DNA of 50,390 bases from positions 5,699 to 56,088 of the forward strand of contig JAFDZE010000026.1 in NCBI GenBank assembly GCA_018267155.1, in the 5' to 3' direction. Positions 32,621 through 40,936 of this stretch are shown here, piece by piece; position 1 is the stretch's first letter, and each line of letters starts with the position of its first letter. The notes under the pieces are model-generated. The model was not told where the DNA came from and ran no database searches. It was given only the letters and a program-made list of their open reading frames with translations. The stretch is from Bacteroidota bacterium (GTDB taxonomy: Bacteria; Bacteroidota; Bacteroidia; Flavobacteriales_F; PHOS-HE28). The translations under genes and the position numbers were made by a program.

Positions 32621-34090
32621 TCAGGCCTTAGCCTTCTGCGCCTTGCCCGGTGCTTCCACCTCGGGCGGTACGTAGCCGAACAAGCGGTTGTCCTTGATCA
32701 TGTTGTCCACGTACGGCGGCACCATGCTCTCCCAGCCCGGTTCACCGTCGCGGATCATGCGCAGCGCGGCCTGGCTGAAGATGGGGAGCACCGAGGGGTC
32801 GTAGTTCTCGATGTCCACCATGCGCTTGTTGCTCACCAGATAGTCGTACAAGGGCCGCAGGCGCGGATGTACCGGCATGTTCTCCAGCGTCATGGTCTCC
32901 ACGTCGGCCGTGGGTTTGCTCGGGTACACGTACACCTTCAGGTCGCGGGTGAAGAGGATGCCGAAGGCCTCGAGCATGCCGCCGTTCAGGTTGCGGTAGT
33001 ATTTTTCCTCGAAAACCTCGATCAGGTTGTTCACGCCCATGATCAGGCCGAGCCGGGCCTTGGTGAAGCGGCTGAAGTACTCCACCAGCTTGTAATACTC
33101 CTGGTAATTGCTGATCAGTACGGTCTGCCCCAGGGAGCACAGGATGTCGGCCCGGTCGATGAAGTCCTTCTCGTCCACGTCGCCGGTATCGGCCTGCAGG
33201 TTGTTCAACGTGATCTCGAAGAGCACCTGGAGCTTCTGACGGTCAACCCTGTTCTCCTTGATGAACATGTTGTACCCGTTCATGATCATGTCGATGTTGA
33301 CCTTGGTCACGGGCCGGAAGCTGCCGCGGATGGCGAGGATGTTCTTCTTGTAGAGCACCTCGCTGGCCTGCAGGTTCTGGCCATCGGGACCGAAGATCAC
33401 CGCGTCGGTGTAGCCGCGCTTCACCAGTTGGAGGCTCAACAAGCGGTTGTCCACCTGGCTGAAGTCGGGCCCGTTCATCTGGATCATGTCGATCTCCACC
33501 ACGTGCCGGCTCACGTTGTCGTACAGCGCGGTCATGATCTCCTGCGGGTCCTTGTGGTGGAAGAAGCAGGCGTGGATCAGGTTCACGCCCATGATACCGA
33601 TGTTCTCCTGCTGCAAGGAGATGTCCGGGTCGTGCAAGCGCACGTGGACGATGACATCGCTGGTCGGTCGATCGGGCGCGGTTTGGAACCGGACACCGAG
33701 CCATCCGTGCCCGCCATGGGGCCGCTCGAAAGTGCTGGTGGCCACCGTATTGGCGAAGGTGAAGAACTTGCGGGTGGGGTGGTCCTTGCGGCTGAGGCGT
33801 TCGAGCATGAGGCCGTACTCGTGGCGCAACATGTTCTTCAACCGGCTCTCGCACACGAAACGGTTACCGGGTTCGGGCCCGTAGATCGCATTGCTGAAAT
33901 CCTTGTCGTATGCGCTCATCGCCTTGGCGATGGTCATGCTGGCCCCGCCCGCCCGGAAGAAGTGACGCACCGTTTCCTGCCCGGCACCGATCTCGGCGAA
34001 CGTGCCATAGAGGTCCATGTCCTGGTTGATCCGCCGGGACTTCTGGTTCGGACTCAACGGTACGCGTTGGTGCTCAATATTGGTCGTCAT
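32621..34090 (-). CDS. Conserved Bacteroidota protein of unknown function (489 residues)
   Basis: A soluble-looking 489-residue protein I recognise as a conserved Bacteroidota family; database names for it are inconsistent and in my view not supported by sequence features. Visible hallmarks: YGTFAEIGAGQETVRHFFRA and GGASMTIAKAMSAYDKDFSN near the start, FFTFANTVATSTFERPHGGH, GHGWLGVRFQ, ADAVIFGPDG-like TDAVIFGPDGQNLQASEVLY, KKNILAIRGSFRPVTKVNID, SLGQTVLISNYQEYYKLVEY and MGVNNLIEVFEEKYYRNLNG. There is no signal peptide or membrane helix. A perfect TACATTTG promoter lies 23 bases before the ATG, and the gene is divergent from etfB. Function unknown. Confidence 0.8.
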   Translation of the reverse strand: MTTNIEHQRVPLSPNQKSRRINQDMDLYGTFAEIGAGQETVRHFFRAGGASMTIAKAMSAYDKDFSNAIYGPEPGNRFVCESRLKNMLRHEYGLMLERLSRKDHPTRKFFTFANTVATSTFERPHGGHGWLGVRFQTAPDRPTSDVIVHVRLHDPDISLQQENIGIMGVNLIHACFFHHKDPQEIMTALYDNVSRHVVEIDMIQMNGPDFSQVDNRLLSLQLVKRGYTDAVIFGPDGQNLQASEVLYKKNILAIRGSFRPVTKVNIDMIMNGYNMFIKENRVDRQKLQVLFEITLNNLQADTGDVDEKDFIDRADILCSLGQTVLISNYQEYYKLVEYFSRFTKARLGLIMGVNNLIEVFEEKYYRNLNGGMLEAFGILFTRDLKVYVYPSKPTADVETMTLENMPVHPRLRPLYDYLVSNKRMVDIENYDPSVLPIFSQAALRMIRDGEPGWESMVPPYVDNMIKDNRLFGYVPPEVEAPGKAQKAKA

Positions 34091-34113
34091 CGCAAGGGCA
34101 TCCGTGAACGTGG

Positions 34114-34121
34114 CAAATGTA
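34114..34121 (-). promoter_or_regulatory. Perfect -7 element (TACATTTG)
   Basis: TACATTTG on the minus strand, 23 bases before the ATG at 34090 of the conserved 489-residue protein. Full match to TAnnTTTG. Confidence 0.6.
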
Positions 34122-34217
34122 GGGTGGTCCGCGGCCCGGAGCCGACGTGGCGGGGAAGTGCGGCACCCGGGATCGTCCGTTCATGAACGATGGGACCGAC
34201 CGGAACCGTCGGCCTGT

Positions 34218-34225
34218 TAAGTTTG
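34218..34225 (+). promoter_or_regulatory. Perfect -7 element (TAAGTTTG) before etfB
   Basis: TAAGTTTG, a full consensus match, 23 bases before the etfB ATG at 34249. Confidence 0.6.
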
Positions 34226-34248
34226 CGGCCCCATTCAAAAATGGAAGC

Positions 34249-34992
34249 ATGAAGATCCTGGTTCTCATCGCGCAAGTACCCGATACCACTTCGCGTATCG
34301 CGTTCAAGGATGGCGGCACGGCCTTCGACGGCACCGGCGTCACCTGGATCGTGAATCCCTACGATGAATGGTATGCGCTGGTGCGCGCACTGGAACTGAA
34401 GGAAGCGGCCGGAGCGGGGAGTATCACCACGATCACGGTGGGGGGTGCTGATGCGGAGGCCACCATCCGCAAGGCCCTGGCCATCGGTGCCGACGATGCG
34501 GTGCGTGTGGATGCGCAGCCCGCTGATGCGTATGGCGTGGCGACCCAAGTGGCGGCATACGCCAAGGACAAGGGCTTCGAGCTGATCCTTGCGGGCAAGG
34601 AGACCATCGACCACAACGGGGGACAGGTAGGGGCCATGGTGGCCGAACTGCTCGACCTGCCGTACGTGGCACTGGCCAGCAAGCTCGATGTTGCGGCCGG
34701 CAAGGCGACCATCGAACGCGACGTGAACGGCGGGGTGGAGGTGGTGGAAGCCGCGCTGCCCATGGTGGTGGGTTGCGCCAAAGGCATGGCCGAACAGCGC
34801 ATCCCCAATATGCGCGGCATCATGGCAGCGCGCACCAAGCCGCTCACGGTGGTGGCCCCTGTGGCCGCCGACGAGCTGGCGAAAGCCGTGAAATTCGAGC
34901 TGCCGCCCGCCAAGGGCGCGGTGAAAATGATCCCTGCCGATGAGGCCGGCAAACTCATCGAACTGTTGCACACCGAGGCCAGGGTGATCTGA
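34249..34992 (+). CDS. etfB: Electron transfer flavoprotein subunit beta
   Basis: ETF beta binds AMP and, with ETF alpha, carries electrons from acyl-CoA and other dehydrogenases to the quinone pool. The 247 residues begin MKILVLIAQVPDTTSRI and include WIVNPYDEWYALVRALELKE, ADDAVRVD, ELILAGKETIDHNGGQVGAM and LPYVALASKLDV, all typical of the family; NMRGIMAARTKPL lies in the usual C-terminal recognition-loop region. Start chosen at the ATG 23 bases after a perfect promoter element. etfA follows after 44 bases, as in most genomes. No electron donor or acceptor dehydrogenase gene is next to it. Confidence 0.95.
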   Translation: MKILVLIAQVPDTTSRIAFKDGGTAFDGTGVTWIVNPYDEWYALVRALELKEAAGAGSITTITVGGADAEATIRKALAIGADDAVRVDAQPADAYGVATQVAAYAKDKGFELILAGKETIDHNGGQVGAMVAELLDLPYVALASKLDVAAGKATIERDVNGGVEVVEAALPMVVGCAKGMAEQRIPNMRGIMAARTKPLTVVAPVAADELAKAVKFELPPAKGAVKMIPADEAGKLIELLHTEARVI

Positions 34993-35036
34993 ACACATGA
35001 TCCACTGGACCGGGATCACCGGTCCGAACACGCACC

Positions 35037-35975
35037 ATGAGCACCATCGTATTCCTGGATACCCGGGGCGAAAAACTCCCCAAGGCCGCCCGCGAGGCCG
35101 TCACCTACGCCAGTCAACTTGCAGGAGGTCCGGTCACCGCCGTCACCTTCGGCGATGCCCAAGGGCTGGAAACATTGGGGGCGCAAGGTGCGGGCAAGGT
35201 GATCGTGGCGCGCGGGCTGAAGACCGTGGATGGCCAGCAACTCACGCGCCTGGTGGCCGATGTGGCCACCAAGGAGCATGCGGACACCATCGTATGCGTT
35301 CACGATGCCACCGGGAAAACGGTGGCCCCGCGCGTGGCCGTTCGCCTGAAGGCCGGGCACGTGGCCGGGGTGACCGGCCTGCCGGAGGGCGGGCTCTTCC
35401 GTCGCAACGTGTTCAGTGGCAAGGCCCGCGCATTCGTGGAGGTGAAAAGCCCTGTGAAAGTACTGAGCCTGATGCCCAACAGCATTGCTGTAGGCACCGG
35501 TACCAACAGCGCAACGGTAGAGGAGTACGCCGGGGACCCGGGCCCTGCCCGCATCACCGTGAAAGAAGTGCGGAAAGCGGGAAGCGGTGTACCCCTGCCC
35601 GAAGCCGACCTGGTGGTGAGCGCAGGTCGGGGAATGAAGGGTCCCGAACACTGGGGTCTGGTGGAGGAACTGGCCAAGGAACTCGGTGCGGCCACCGCCT
35701 GCAGTCGCCCCGTGGCCGACATGCACTGGCGCCCGCACCACGAGCACGTGGGCCAGACCGGGTTGGCCATCCGCCCGAACCTCTACATCGCCATCGGCAT
35801 CAGCGGAGCCATACAGCACTTGGCCGGGGTGAACCAGAGCAAGGTGATCGCCGTGATCAACAAGGACCCCGAGGCCCCCTTCTTCAAAGCAGCGGACTAT
35901 GGCATCCTCGGCGATGCGTTTGAAGTGCTGCCCAAGTTGATCGAGGCAGCGAAGAAGCTGAACGCCGAGCGGTAG
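35037..35975 (+). CDS. etfA: Electron transfer flavoprotein subunit alpha
   Basis: 312 residues; pairs with the preceding beta subunit and carries FAD. The C-terminal FAD domain is clear: VVSAGRGMKGPEHWGLVEEL, GAATACSRPVADMHWRPHHE, HVGQTGLAIRPNLYIAIGIS, SGAIQHLAGVNQSKVIAVIN and KDPEAPFFKAADYGILGD. The N-terminal half (STIVFLDTRGEKLPKAAREA) is the less conserved alpha/beta domain. Cotranscribed with etfB. Confidence 0.95.
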   Translation: MSTIVFLDTRGEKLPKAAREAVTYASQLAGGPVTAVTFGDAQGLETLGAQGAGKVIVARGLKTVDGQQLTRLVADVATKEHADTIVCVHDATGKTVAPRVAVRLKAGHVAGVTGLPEGGLFRRNVFSGKARAFVEVKSPVKVLSLMPNSIAVGTGTNSATVEEYAGDPGPARITVKEVRKAGSGVPLPEADLVVSAGRGMKGPEHWGLVEELAKELGAATACSRPVADMHWRPHHEHVGQTGLAIRPNLYIAIGISGAIQHLAGVNQSKVIAVINKDPEAPFFKAADYGILGDAFEVLPKLIEAAKKLNAER

Positions 35976-36089
35976 CCGATCACCGCTGACCGGTCCGACT
36001 TCCAACGGGCCTGATGGGATCCGGATACAACGAACACCGGGCACCTGACAACCGTTGCACGTACCCTTTTCCGGTCAGGAACGCTGGTC

Positions 36090-36097
36090 TATCTTCA
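36090..36097 (+). promoter_or_regulatory. -7-like element (TATCTTCA)
   Basis: TATCTTCA ends 17 bases before the ATG at 36115. The same octamer stands before comB. Confidence 0.35.
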
Positions 36098-36114
36098 CGG
36101 CCTGTCCGCAAACG

Positions 36115-36711
36115 ATGGAGAAGGCCGAATTGAAATTCCTGCGCATCACGTACAGCCATACGCACGCGGGCGCATACGCGCTCATACTTGCGGAGAAGAA
36201 AGGCGACCGGCGACTGCCCATCATCATCGGCGGGGTGGAGGCCCAGGCCATCGCCATCCAGGTGGAGAACATCAAGCCGGCACGGCCGCTTACGCACGAC
36301 CTTTTCAAGAACCTGGCCGACAAGTTGGACATCCGCCTGAAGGAAGTGATCATAAACGACCTTGTCGAAGGTATTTTTCATGCGAAACTGGTGCTGGAAC
36401 AGAATGGCACCGAGGTGGAAGTGGATGCCCGGAGCAGCGATGCCATCGCGCTCGCATTGCGTTTCGCCTGCCCGATCTTCACGTTCGAGTTCATCATGAG
36501 CGCCGCCGGCCTCAAGGTGGAGGAGGGCGAAGAGGAGCCGGAGGGGCAGGGGAAACCCGCCGACAAGCCGGAACGCCAGGAAAAACGCGGCATGAAGGGC
36601 GCCAGCTTGGATGATCTGCGAGAGATGCTCACGGAGGCATTGGCCAACGAGGACTACGAACTGGCCAGCAAACTCCGGGATGAGTTGAAGCGGCGGGAGG
36701 GTACGAACTGA
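36115..36711 (+). CDS. Bifunctional nuclease-family (DUF151) protein with UVR motif
   Basis: 198 residues. The N-terminal two thirds form a DUF151 domain: MEKAELKFLRITYSHTHAGA, YALILAEKKGDRRLPIIIGG, VEAQAIAIQVENIKPARPLT, DLVEGIFHAKLVLEQNG and VDARSSDAIALALRFACPIF. An acidic/basic linker leads to a UVR-like motif at the end (LREMLTEALANEDYELASKL), which in UvrB/UvrC mediates protein contact. A member from a plant source was reported with DNase and RNase activity, but the bacterial role is not settled. The ATG at 36115 follows a promoter-like element; an upstream TTG is less likely. Confidence 0.9.
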   Translation: MEKAELKFLRITYSHTHAGAYALILAEKKGDRRLPIIIGGVEAQAIAIQVENIKPARPLTHDLFKNLADKLDIRLKEVIINDLVEGIFHAKLVLEQNGTEVEVDARSSDAIALALRFACPIFTFEFIMSAAGLKVEEGEEEPEGQGKPADKPERQEKRGMKGASLDDLREMLTEALANEDYELASKLRDELKRREGTN

Positions 36712-36761
36712 TCGGGCAGCGCCCTGACCAACGGCCCCACGCACCACTCCCGGCTCCGACC

Positions 36762-36769
36762 TATGTTTA
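36762..36769 (+). promoter_or_regulatory. -7 element (TATGTTTA) abutting the flippase-like gene
   Basis: TATGTTTA (one mismatch at the last base) ends 4 bases before the ATG at 36774. Confidence 0.4.
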
Positions 36770-36773
36770 CCGC

Positions 36774-37895
36774 ATGGCGGCGCAGGAGGAGGACAATGTG
36801 CTGAAGGGCTTCAGCCTCGGTCGCATCCTGCTTCCGGTGGTGATCGGCATCGGCACCACGCTGTTCCTGGTGTGGAAGGCCAGCAACAAGGCCGGGGACC
36901 AGCCGATCGTCTGGACCTCGGACACCACGGGATGGATGCTCCTGGCCTTGCTCAGCCTTTTCGTACGCGACTGGATGTACATGCTGCGGATCCGGCACCT
37001 GACGGACAACGGCCTGAGCTGGTGGCGTGCATTCGTGGTGATCATGCTGTGGGAATTCTCCAGCGCGCTGGCGCCGGGCATCATCGGCGGCGGCTTCTTT
37101 TTCGCCATCTGGATCCTGAGCAGGGAGGGCATCGACGCGGGCAAAAGCATTTCCGTGATCACCTTCACCTCGTTCCTGGACGGGATCTTCGTGGTGGTGA
37201 TGGCGCCTCTGGTCTACTTCACGGTAGGGCGCGAGGAACTGTTCGGCAGCATGGACACCAGTACCGACCTGACCGGGCTGGGCGCCTTCGTGATCTTCTG
37301 GCTGGTCTTCACCATCATCGTCGTGTACAAGCTCTTCGTGGCTTATGCGCTGTTCATCAACCCGCACTTCGTGAAGCGCGCCCTCGTGGGCATTTTTTCC
37401 ATCAATGGGCTGCGGCGGTGGCGCAGGAGCATGGTCACCACGGGCGATCAACTGATCGTTGCCGCCGCCGAATTGCGCAAGCGCGGCTGGGACTACTGGT
37501 GGCCAGGTATTGCCACCACCTTCCTCAGCTGGACGGCCAGGTTCTCCATCGTGAACTGCATCATCCATGCGTTCCACCCGGGAATGGGTTTCAGTAACGA
37601 CGCGGAGATGTTCGGGAAGCAGGTGATCATGGGCATCATCGTCCTGTTGATGCCCACGCCGGGCGGCAGCGGTATCGCCGAATACATGTTCCGCAATTTC
37701 CTGGGCATGTACATCACGGTCGGTCCCGACAAGCTCGCGTTCGTCTGGCGCTTGTTGAGCTACTATCCGTACATCGCCATCGGGGCCTTCCTGCTCCCGC
37801 GCTGGGTGAAACGCAATGTGGTGGACCCGTTGGCACACAGGAAAGGGGCCGGGATCCCCGATCCGGACCGGCCGACCACGCTTCCCTCGGAATAA
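36774..37895 (+). CDS. Lysylphosphatidylglycerol synthase TM-region-like integral membrane protein (flippase-like)
   Basis: 373 residues with six to eight hydrophobic helices (LPVVIGIGTTLFLVW, GWMLLALLSLFVRDWMYML, FVVIMLWEFSSALAPGIIGG, VITFTSFLDGIFVVVMAPLV, LGAFVIFWLVFTIIVVYKLF). The conserved loop MPTPGGSGIAEYMFRNF is the hallmark of the UPF0104/MprF-N family, which includes lipid flippases and synthase transmembrane domains. There is no aminoacyl-transfer domain, so this is likely a flippase or glycolipid transporter rather than a lysyl-PG synthase. The C-terminus is proline-rich and presumably cytoplasmic. Convergent with the helicase gene, with 9 bases between stops. Confidence 0.87.
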   Translation: MAAQEEDNVLKGFSLGRILLPVVIGIGTTLFLVWKASNKAGDQPIVWTSDTTGWMLLALLSLFVRDWMYMLRIRHLTDNGLSWWRAFVVIMLWEFSSALAPGIIGGGFFFAIWILSREGIDAGKSISVITFTSFLDGIFVVVMAPLVYFTVGREELFGSMDTSTDLTGLGAFVIFWLVFTIIVVYKLFVAYALFINPHFVKRALVGIFSINGLRRWRRSMVTTGDQLIVAAAELRKRGWDYWWPGIATTFLSWTARFSIVNCIIHAFHPGMGFSNDAEMFGKQVIMGIIVLLMPTPGGSGIAEYMFRNFLGMYITVGPDKLAFVWRLLSYYPYIAIGAFLLPRWVKRNVVDPLAHRKGAGIPDPDRPTTLPSE

Positions 37896-37904
37896 CAGCG
37901 GGGT

Positions 37905-39458
37905 TTACCGCCGCGGTCCTCGCCAACGACGACGACCTTGCCCTTCGGTACGGCGATGTTCACCGGACTGCTTCGGGTTCGCGTGCTGCTCACCGATTGG
38001 TTTTTTCCCGCCCAGGAACGCATCCACCTCGGCGATCAGATCGCGGGTGAGGGACGCATAATCCTGCTTGGAGCCGGTGCCCGCAGCCTGGTCGGGCCTG
38101 CGCTCACGCTCCGGGCGAGGGTGGTGGCCTTTGTCCGTGTGTCGACCGTCCGGCGACTTCTGCCCACGTGGAGCTTCGTTCCGGTCGGTACGTCGTGGAG
38201 CGGGACGTTCCGGTCGTGGCGGCTGCGGTGGCCGCTGTGCATGCTGTTGCTGTGGCCGTTTTCCTCTACCCGGGTCCACCACCGGGGTTCCGCCGGCCAT
38301 GGGGAAAGGATGTTGCTCCACCACCGGCACGTCGCGCTTGATCAGGCGTTGGATATCCCGCAGGTACTCCACTTCCTCCTGGTCGCATAGGCTGATGGCC
38401 AAACCGCTGGCGCCCGCACGACCGGTGCGGCCGATGCGGTGTACGTAGGTCTCGGGCACGTTCGGGATCTCGTAATTCACCACGAAGCCCAGCATATCGA
38501 TGTCGATACCGCGCGCCGCGATGTCCGTGGCCACCAAGGCCCGGATCTTCTTGTCCTTGAAGTTGTTCAGCGCGCGCTGGCGGTAGTTCTGCGCCTTGTT
38601 CCCGTGAATGGCGTCGGCTGTGATGCCAGCCTTCACCAGCAACCTGGCGAGTTTGTCGGCCCCGTGTTTCGTACGGGTGAACACAAGCACCTGACGAATG
38701 TCCATTTCCTTCATCAAGTGGGTGAGGAGGGCGGCCTTGTTCGGCTTGTCGCAGAAGTAGACCTGCTGTTGCACCGTTTCGGCTGTACTGGAAACAGGCG
38801 TCACTTCCACCTTCACGGGATTGGTGAGGATTGAGCCTGAAAGTCGCTGGATCTCAGGCGGCATTGTGGCGCTGAAGAACAGCGTTTGGCGCTTGGATGG
38901 AAGGGCGGAGATCACCTTGCGCACATCATGGATGAAGCCCATGTCCAGCATGCGGTCCGCCTCGTCCAGAACGAAGTACTCCAGATCCTTCAAGTGTATG
39001 TAGCCTTGGCTCATCAGGTCGAGCAGTCGACCCGGCGTGGCGATCAGGACATCAACGCCTGCCCGCAGGGCGTCCGTTTGCGGTTTTTGCCCCACGCCGC
39101 CGAAGATCACGGTGTATTTGAGAGGGGTGAAACGGCCATAGGCGCGGAAGCTTTCCTCGATCTGGATGGCCAGCTCGCGCGTTGGTGTAAGGATCAGGGC
39201 CTTGATCGGGCGCCTGGCCCCACGCGAAGCAGGTGCATCGACCGCTTGGATGCTGGTGGAGAGCCGCTGGATGAGCGGAATGGCGAAGGCGGCCGTTTTG
39301 CCCGTACCGGTCTGCGCACAGCCGAGCAGGTCGCGGCCTTCGAGCAGGTAAGGAATAGATTGTGCCTGGATGGGCGTTGGCGTGGAATAGCCTTCCGCTT
39401 GGAGCGCCTTGCGGATGGGGTCGATCAGGTCGAGCTGATCAAAGGAGGGTTGATGCAC
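37905..39458 (-). CDS. DEAD-box RNA helicase, RhlE-like, with basic C-terminal tail
   Basis: 517 residues. Helicase motifs in order: PTPIQAQSI (Q), AQTGTGKT (I), [10 protein letters not shown] (Ia), TPGRLLDL (Ib), [13 protein letters not shown] (II), FSATMP (III), [17 protein letters not shown] (IV), [12 protein letters not shown] (V) and [10 protein letters not shown] (VI). The last 130 residues are rich in Arg, Pro, Gln, Gly and His ([20 protein letters not shown] ... RRRWRGPRR), a disordered RNA-binding tail. Likely roles are RNA remodelling in ribosome assembly or cold adaptation. I use a GTG at 39458: the frame stays open to 39665 but the perfect promoter at 39631-39638 lies inside that stretch, so translation must start downstream. 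This leaves a leader of about 165 bases. Confidence 0.93.
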   Translation of the reverse strand: MHQPSFDQLDLIDPIRKALQAEGYSTPTPIQAQSIPYLLEGRDLLGCAQTGTGKTAAFAIPLIQRLSTSIQAVDAPASRGARRPIKALILTPTRELAIQIEESFRAYGRFTPLKYTVIFGGVGQKPQTDALRAGVDVLIATPGRLLDLMSQGYIHLKDLEYFVLDEADRMLDMGFIHDVRKVISALPSKRQTLFFSATMPPEIQRLSGSILTNPVKVEVTPVSSTAETVQQQVYFCDKPNKAALLTHLMKEMDIRQVLVFTRTKHGADKLARLLVKAGITADAIHGNKAQNYRQRALNNFKDKKIRALVATDIAARGIDIDMLGFVVNYEIPNVPETYVHRIGRTGRAGASGLAISLCDQEEVEYLRDIQRLIKRDVPVVEQHPFPMAGGTPVVDPGRGKRPQQQHAQRPPQPPRPERPAPRRTDRNEAPRGQKSPDGRHTDKGHHPRPERERRPDQAAGTGSKQDYASLTRDLIAEVDAFLGGKKPIGEQHANPKQSGEHRRTEGQGRRRWRGPRR

Positions 39459-39630
39459 GTGGTATGCGTTCAAGTGCGCGAAGAGCCCATTGGTGCCACC
39501 CGCACGGTAGGTGTTGGTAAAAGCCCTGCGATCGGTCCGGCGCACAATGATCCGCTGGGGATGGCGCCGTGACAGTCGAGGAACCGGTTCATGCTGACCG
39601 GTGAGCGAAAGCAGAGCGCTTAGGGCGGGA

Positions 39631-39638
39631 CAAATGTA
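39631..39638 (-). promoter_or_regulatory. Perfect -7 element (TACATTTG) for the helicase, long leader
   Basis: TACATTTG on the minus strand lies 172 bases before the GTG at 39458. The 443 bases from 39459 to 39901 hold this leader, an AT-rich patch with CATAAT-ATAA-ATTATG (39740-39755), and no gene that I can support. Confidence 0.55.
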
Positions 39639-39739
39639 GGGGGAAGTGAAGCAGCAGGATTTCATGAGGCCTATAGCGTATGCGGATAGCTCGGATCAAG
39701 TGCAACAGGATCGTGGACCAATCCGCTCACATGACTTAA

Positions 39740-39755
39740 CATAATATAAATTATG
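39740..39755. repeat. AT-rich short inverted repeat
   Basis: CATAAT, ATAA, ATTATG: 6-bp arms in a strongly AT-rich patch that stands out in this GC-rich sequence, between the divergent helicase and regulator promoters. It could be a regulator-binding or UP-type site. Confidence 0.3.
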
Positions 39756-39871
39756 CGCAGGATCAGGCTACGGAACTCAGGACTGGCCTGAAGATGTTGT
39801 CAACTCCTCGGTCCAAGCGTCGGTTCGAAAACAACCCAGATGACCCCGACCCGATCCTGCCCTGAAACCGT

Positions 39872-39879
39872 AACCTTTG
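39872..39879 (+). promoter_or_regulatory. -7-like element (AACCTTTG) before the response regulator
   Basis: AACCTTTG (preceded by T) ends 22 bases before the GTG at 39902. Confidence 0.4.
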
Positions 39880-39901
39880 CGGCGCTTGATCTGACCGGGG
39901 C

Positions 39902-40642
39902 GTGCCCCCGACAACAAGACCGATATCCACCTTGGTTCCGGAAAAAAAGCAGCTCGCCTCTGAACCGTCACCGCAAAAGATCCTGCTGGTGGACGACGAA
40001 CGCGATATCCTGGATCTGCTGAAGTACAACCTGGAACGCGAAGGCTACCTGGTTCGCACGGCATCCAACGGCCAGGAAGCCTTGGCGATGGCACGTGCCG
40101 AACATCCCGACCTGATCGTACTCGACATCATGATGCCCGGCATGGACGGTGTTGAGGTCTGTACCCGGCTTCGTGCTTCATCCGAGTTCAGGAAGACCTT
40201 GATCACCTTCCTCACGGCACGTGGCGAGGACTACTCGCAACTCGCCGGTTTCGATGCCGGAGCCGATGACTACATCACCAAACCCGTGCGCCCCAAGGTG
40301 TTCGTCAGCAAGGTAAAAGCCCTGCTCAAGCGCACCGGCCTGGCCGCAATGGACAACCGGGTCCTGGAGGTGAACGGCGTACGGCTGGATCTGGATAAGG
40401 TACTGATCCAAAAGGATGGAGCGGATATCAGGGTCCCGAAGAAGGAATTCGAACTGCTCGCCCTTCTGATGAGCCGACCGGGCAAGGTTTTCAAGCGGGA
40501 CGAGATCTATGCGCATGTCTGGGGCGACGGTGTGTTCGTGGGCGACCGGACCATCGATGTGCATATCCGCAAGCTGCGCGAAAAGCTCGGCGATGATCGC
40601 ATCGGCACGGTCAAGGGAATAGGCTACAAGTTCGAGGCATGA
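39902..40642 (+). CDS. Orphan OmpR/PhoB-type response regulator
   Basis: 246 residues from a GTG at 39902. Receiver domain: KILLVDDERDILDLLKYNLE with the acidic pocket, LIVLDIMMPGMDG with the phospho-accepting Asp, FLTARGEDYSQ, and GADDYITKPVRPKVF with the conserved Lys. The C-terminal winged helix reads IRVPKKEFELLALLMSRPGK, VFKRDEIYAHVWGDGVFVGD, RTIDVHIRKLREKLGDDR and IGTVKGIGYKFEA, as in PhoB/OmpR transcription factors. A sensor kinase is not visible on either side, so it works with a kinase encoded elsewhere. An alternative TTG start lies at 39932. Confidence 0.93.
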   Translation: MPPTTRPISTLVPEKKQLASEPSPQKILLVDDERDILDLLKYNLEREGYLVRTASNGQEALAMARAEHPDLIVLDIMMPGMDGVEVCTRLRASSEFRKTLITFLTARGEDYSQLAGFDAGADDYITKPVRPKVFVSKVKALLKRTGLAAMDNRVLEVNGVRLDLDKVLIQKDGADIRVPKKEFELLALLMSRPGKVFKRDEIYAHVWGDGVFVGDRTIDVHIRKLREKLGDDRIGTVKGIGYKFEA

Positions 40643-40663
40643 GCTTCGCATCCAGCGGACACC

Positions 40664-40671
40664 TACATTTG
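40664..40671 (+). promoter_or_regulatory. Perfect -7 element (TACATTTG) before tRNA-Pro
   Basis: TACATTTG lies 15 bases before the mature tRNA 5' end, so the tRNA has a short 5' leader and its own promoter. Confidence 0.6.
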
Positions 40672-40686
40672 CCGCCCGTTACACTT

Positions 40687-40764
40687 CGGGGTGTAGCTCA
40701 GCCCGGTTAGAGTGCTACGTTCGGGACGTAGAGGCCGGTGGTTCGAATCCACTCACCCCGACCA
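40687..40764 (+). tRNA. tRNA-Pro (anticodon CGG), CCA encoded
   Basis: Acceptor stem CGGGGTG (40687-40693) pairs with CACCCCG (40754-40760); discriminator A and CCA follow at 40761-40764. The D arm has TAGCTCAG...GGTTAGAG, the anticodon arm is CTACG-TTCGGGA-CGTAG with anticodon CGG reading codon CCG, and the T arm is CCGGTGG-TTCGAAT-CCAC. All elements of an elongator tRNA are intact. Confidence 0.95.
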
Positions 40765-40835
40765 GTGCGAAGCCCTTGCGACGATGTTGCAGGGGCTTTT
40801 TCGTGGGACTGGAGCCAAGCGGAGCTTGAGCGAGC
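40747..40835 (+). repeat. Direct repeat, copy 1: tRNA-Pro 3' end plus terminator and downstream tail
   Basis: This 89-base block begins with ATCCACTCACCCC of the tRNA T arm/acceptor stem and ends with GAGCTTGAGCGAGC. It recurs at 40919-41008 with only a few differences. Confidence 0.85.
40770..40803 (+). terminator. Rho-independent terminator of tRNA-Pro
   Basis: AAGCCCTTGC (40770-40779) pairs with GCAGGGGCTT (40789-40798), 10 pairs with one G-T, 9-base loop, then a run of T to 40801. Six bases after the CCA end. Confidence 0.85.
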
Positions 40836-40877
40836 AGGCCCCACGAAAAGGCCCCATGAGCGGAGCGAACTGGGCTT

Positions 40878-40936
40878 GGCACTGTAGCTCCCCCCTCCAG
40901 GAAAGCCCGCCTCGGGCGATCCACTCACCCCCACCA
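40878..40936 (+). pseudogene. Possible tRNA-Pro relic
   Basis: TGTAGCTC (40883-40890), identical to the start of the intact tRNA D arm region, precedes ATCCACTCACCCCCACCA (40919-40936), which matches the intact 3' end with one change. The part in between is 19 bases shorter than in the intact gene and lacks a recognisable anticodon arm. It reads as a decayed duplicate; chance similarity of the short 5' part is possible. Confidence 0.4.

Noticed and set aside
39459-39665. 69-residue N-terminal extension of the helicase
   Set aside because: It contains the perfect promoter element, and the residues do not resemble helicase N-termini.
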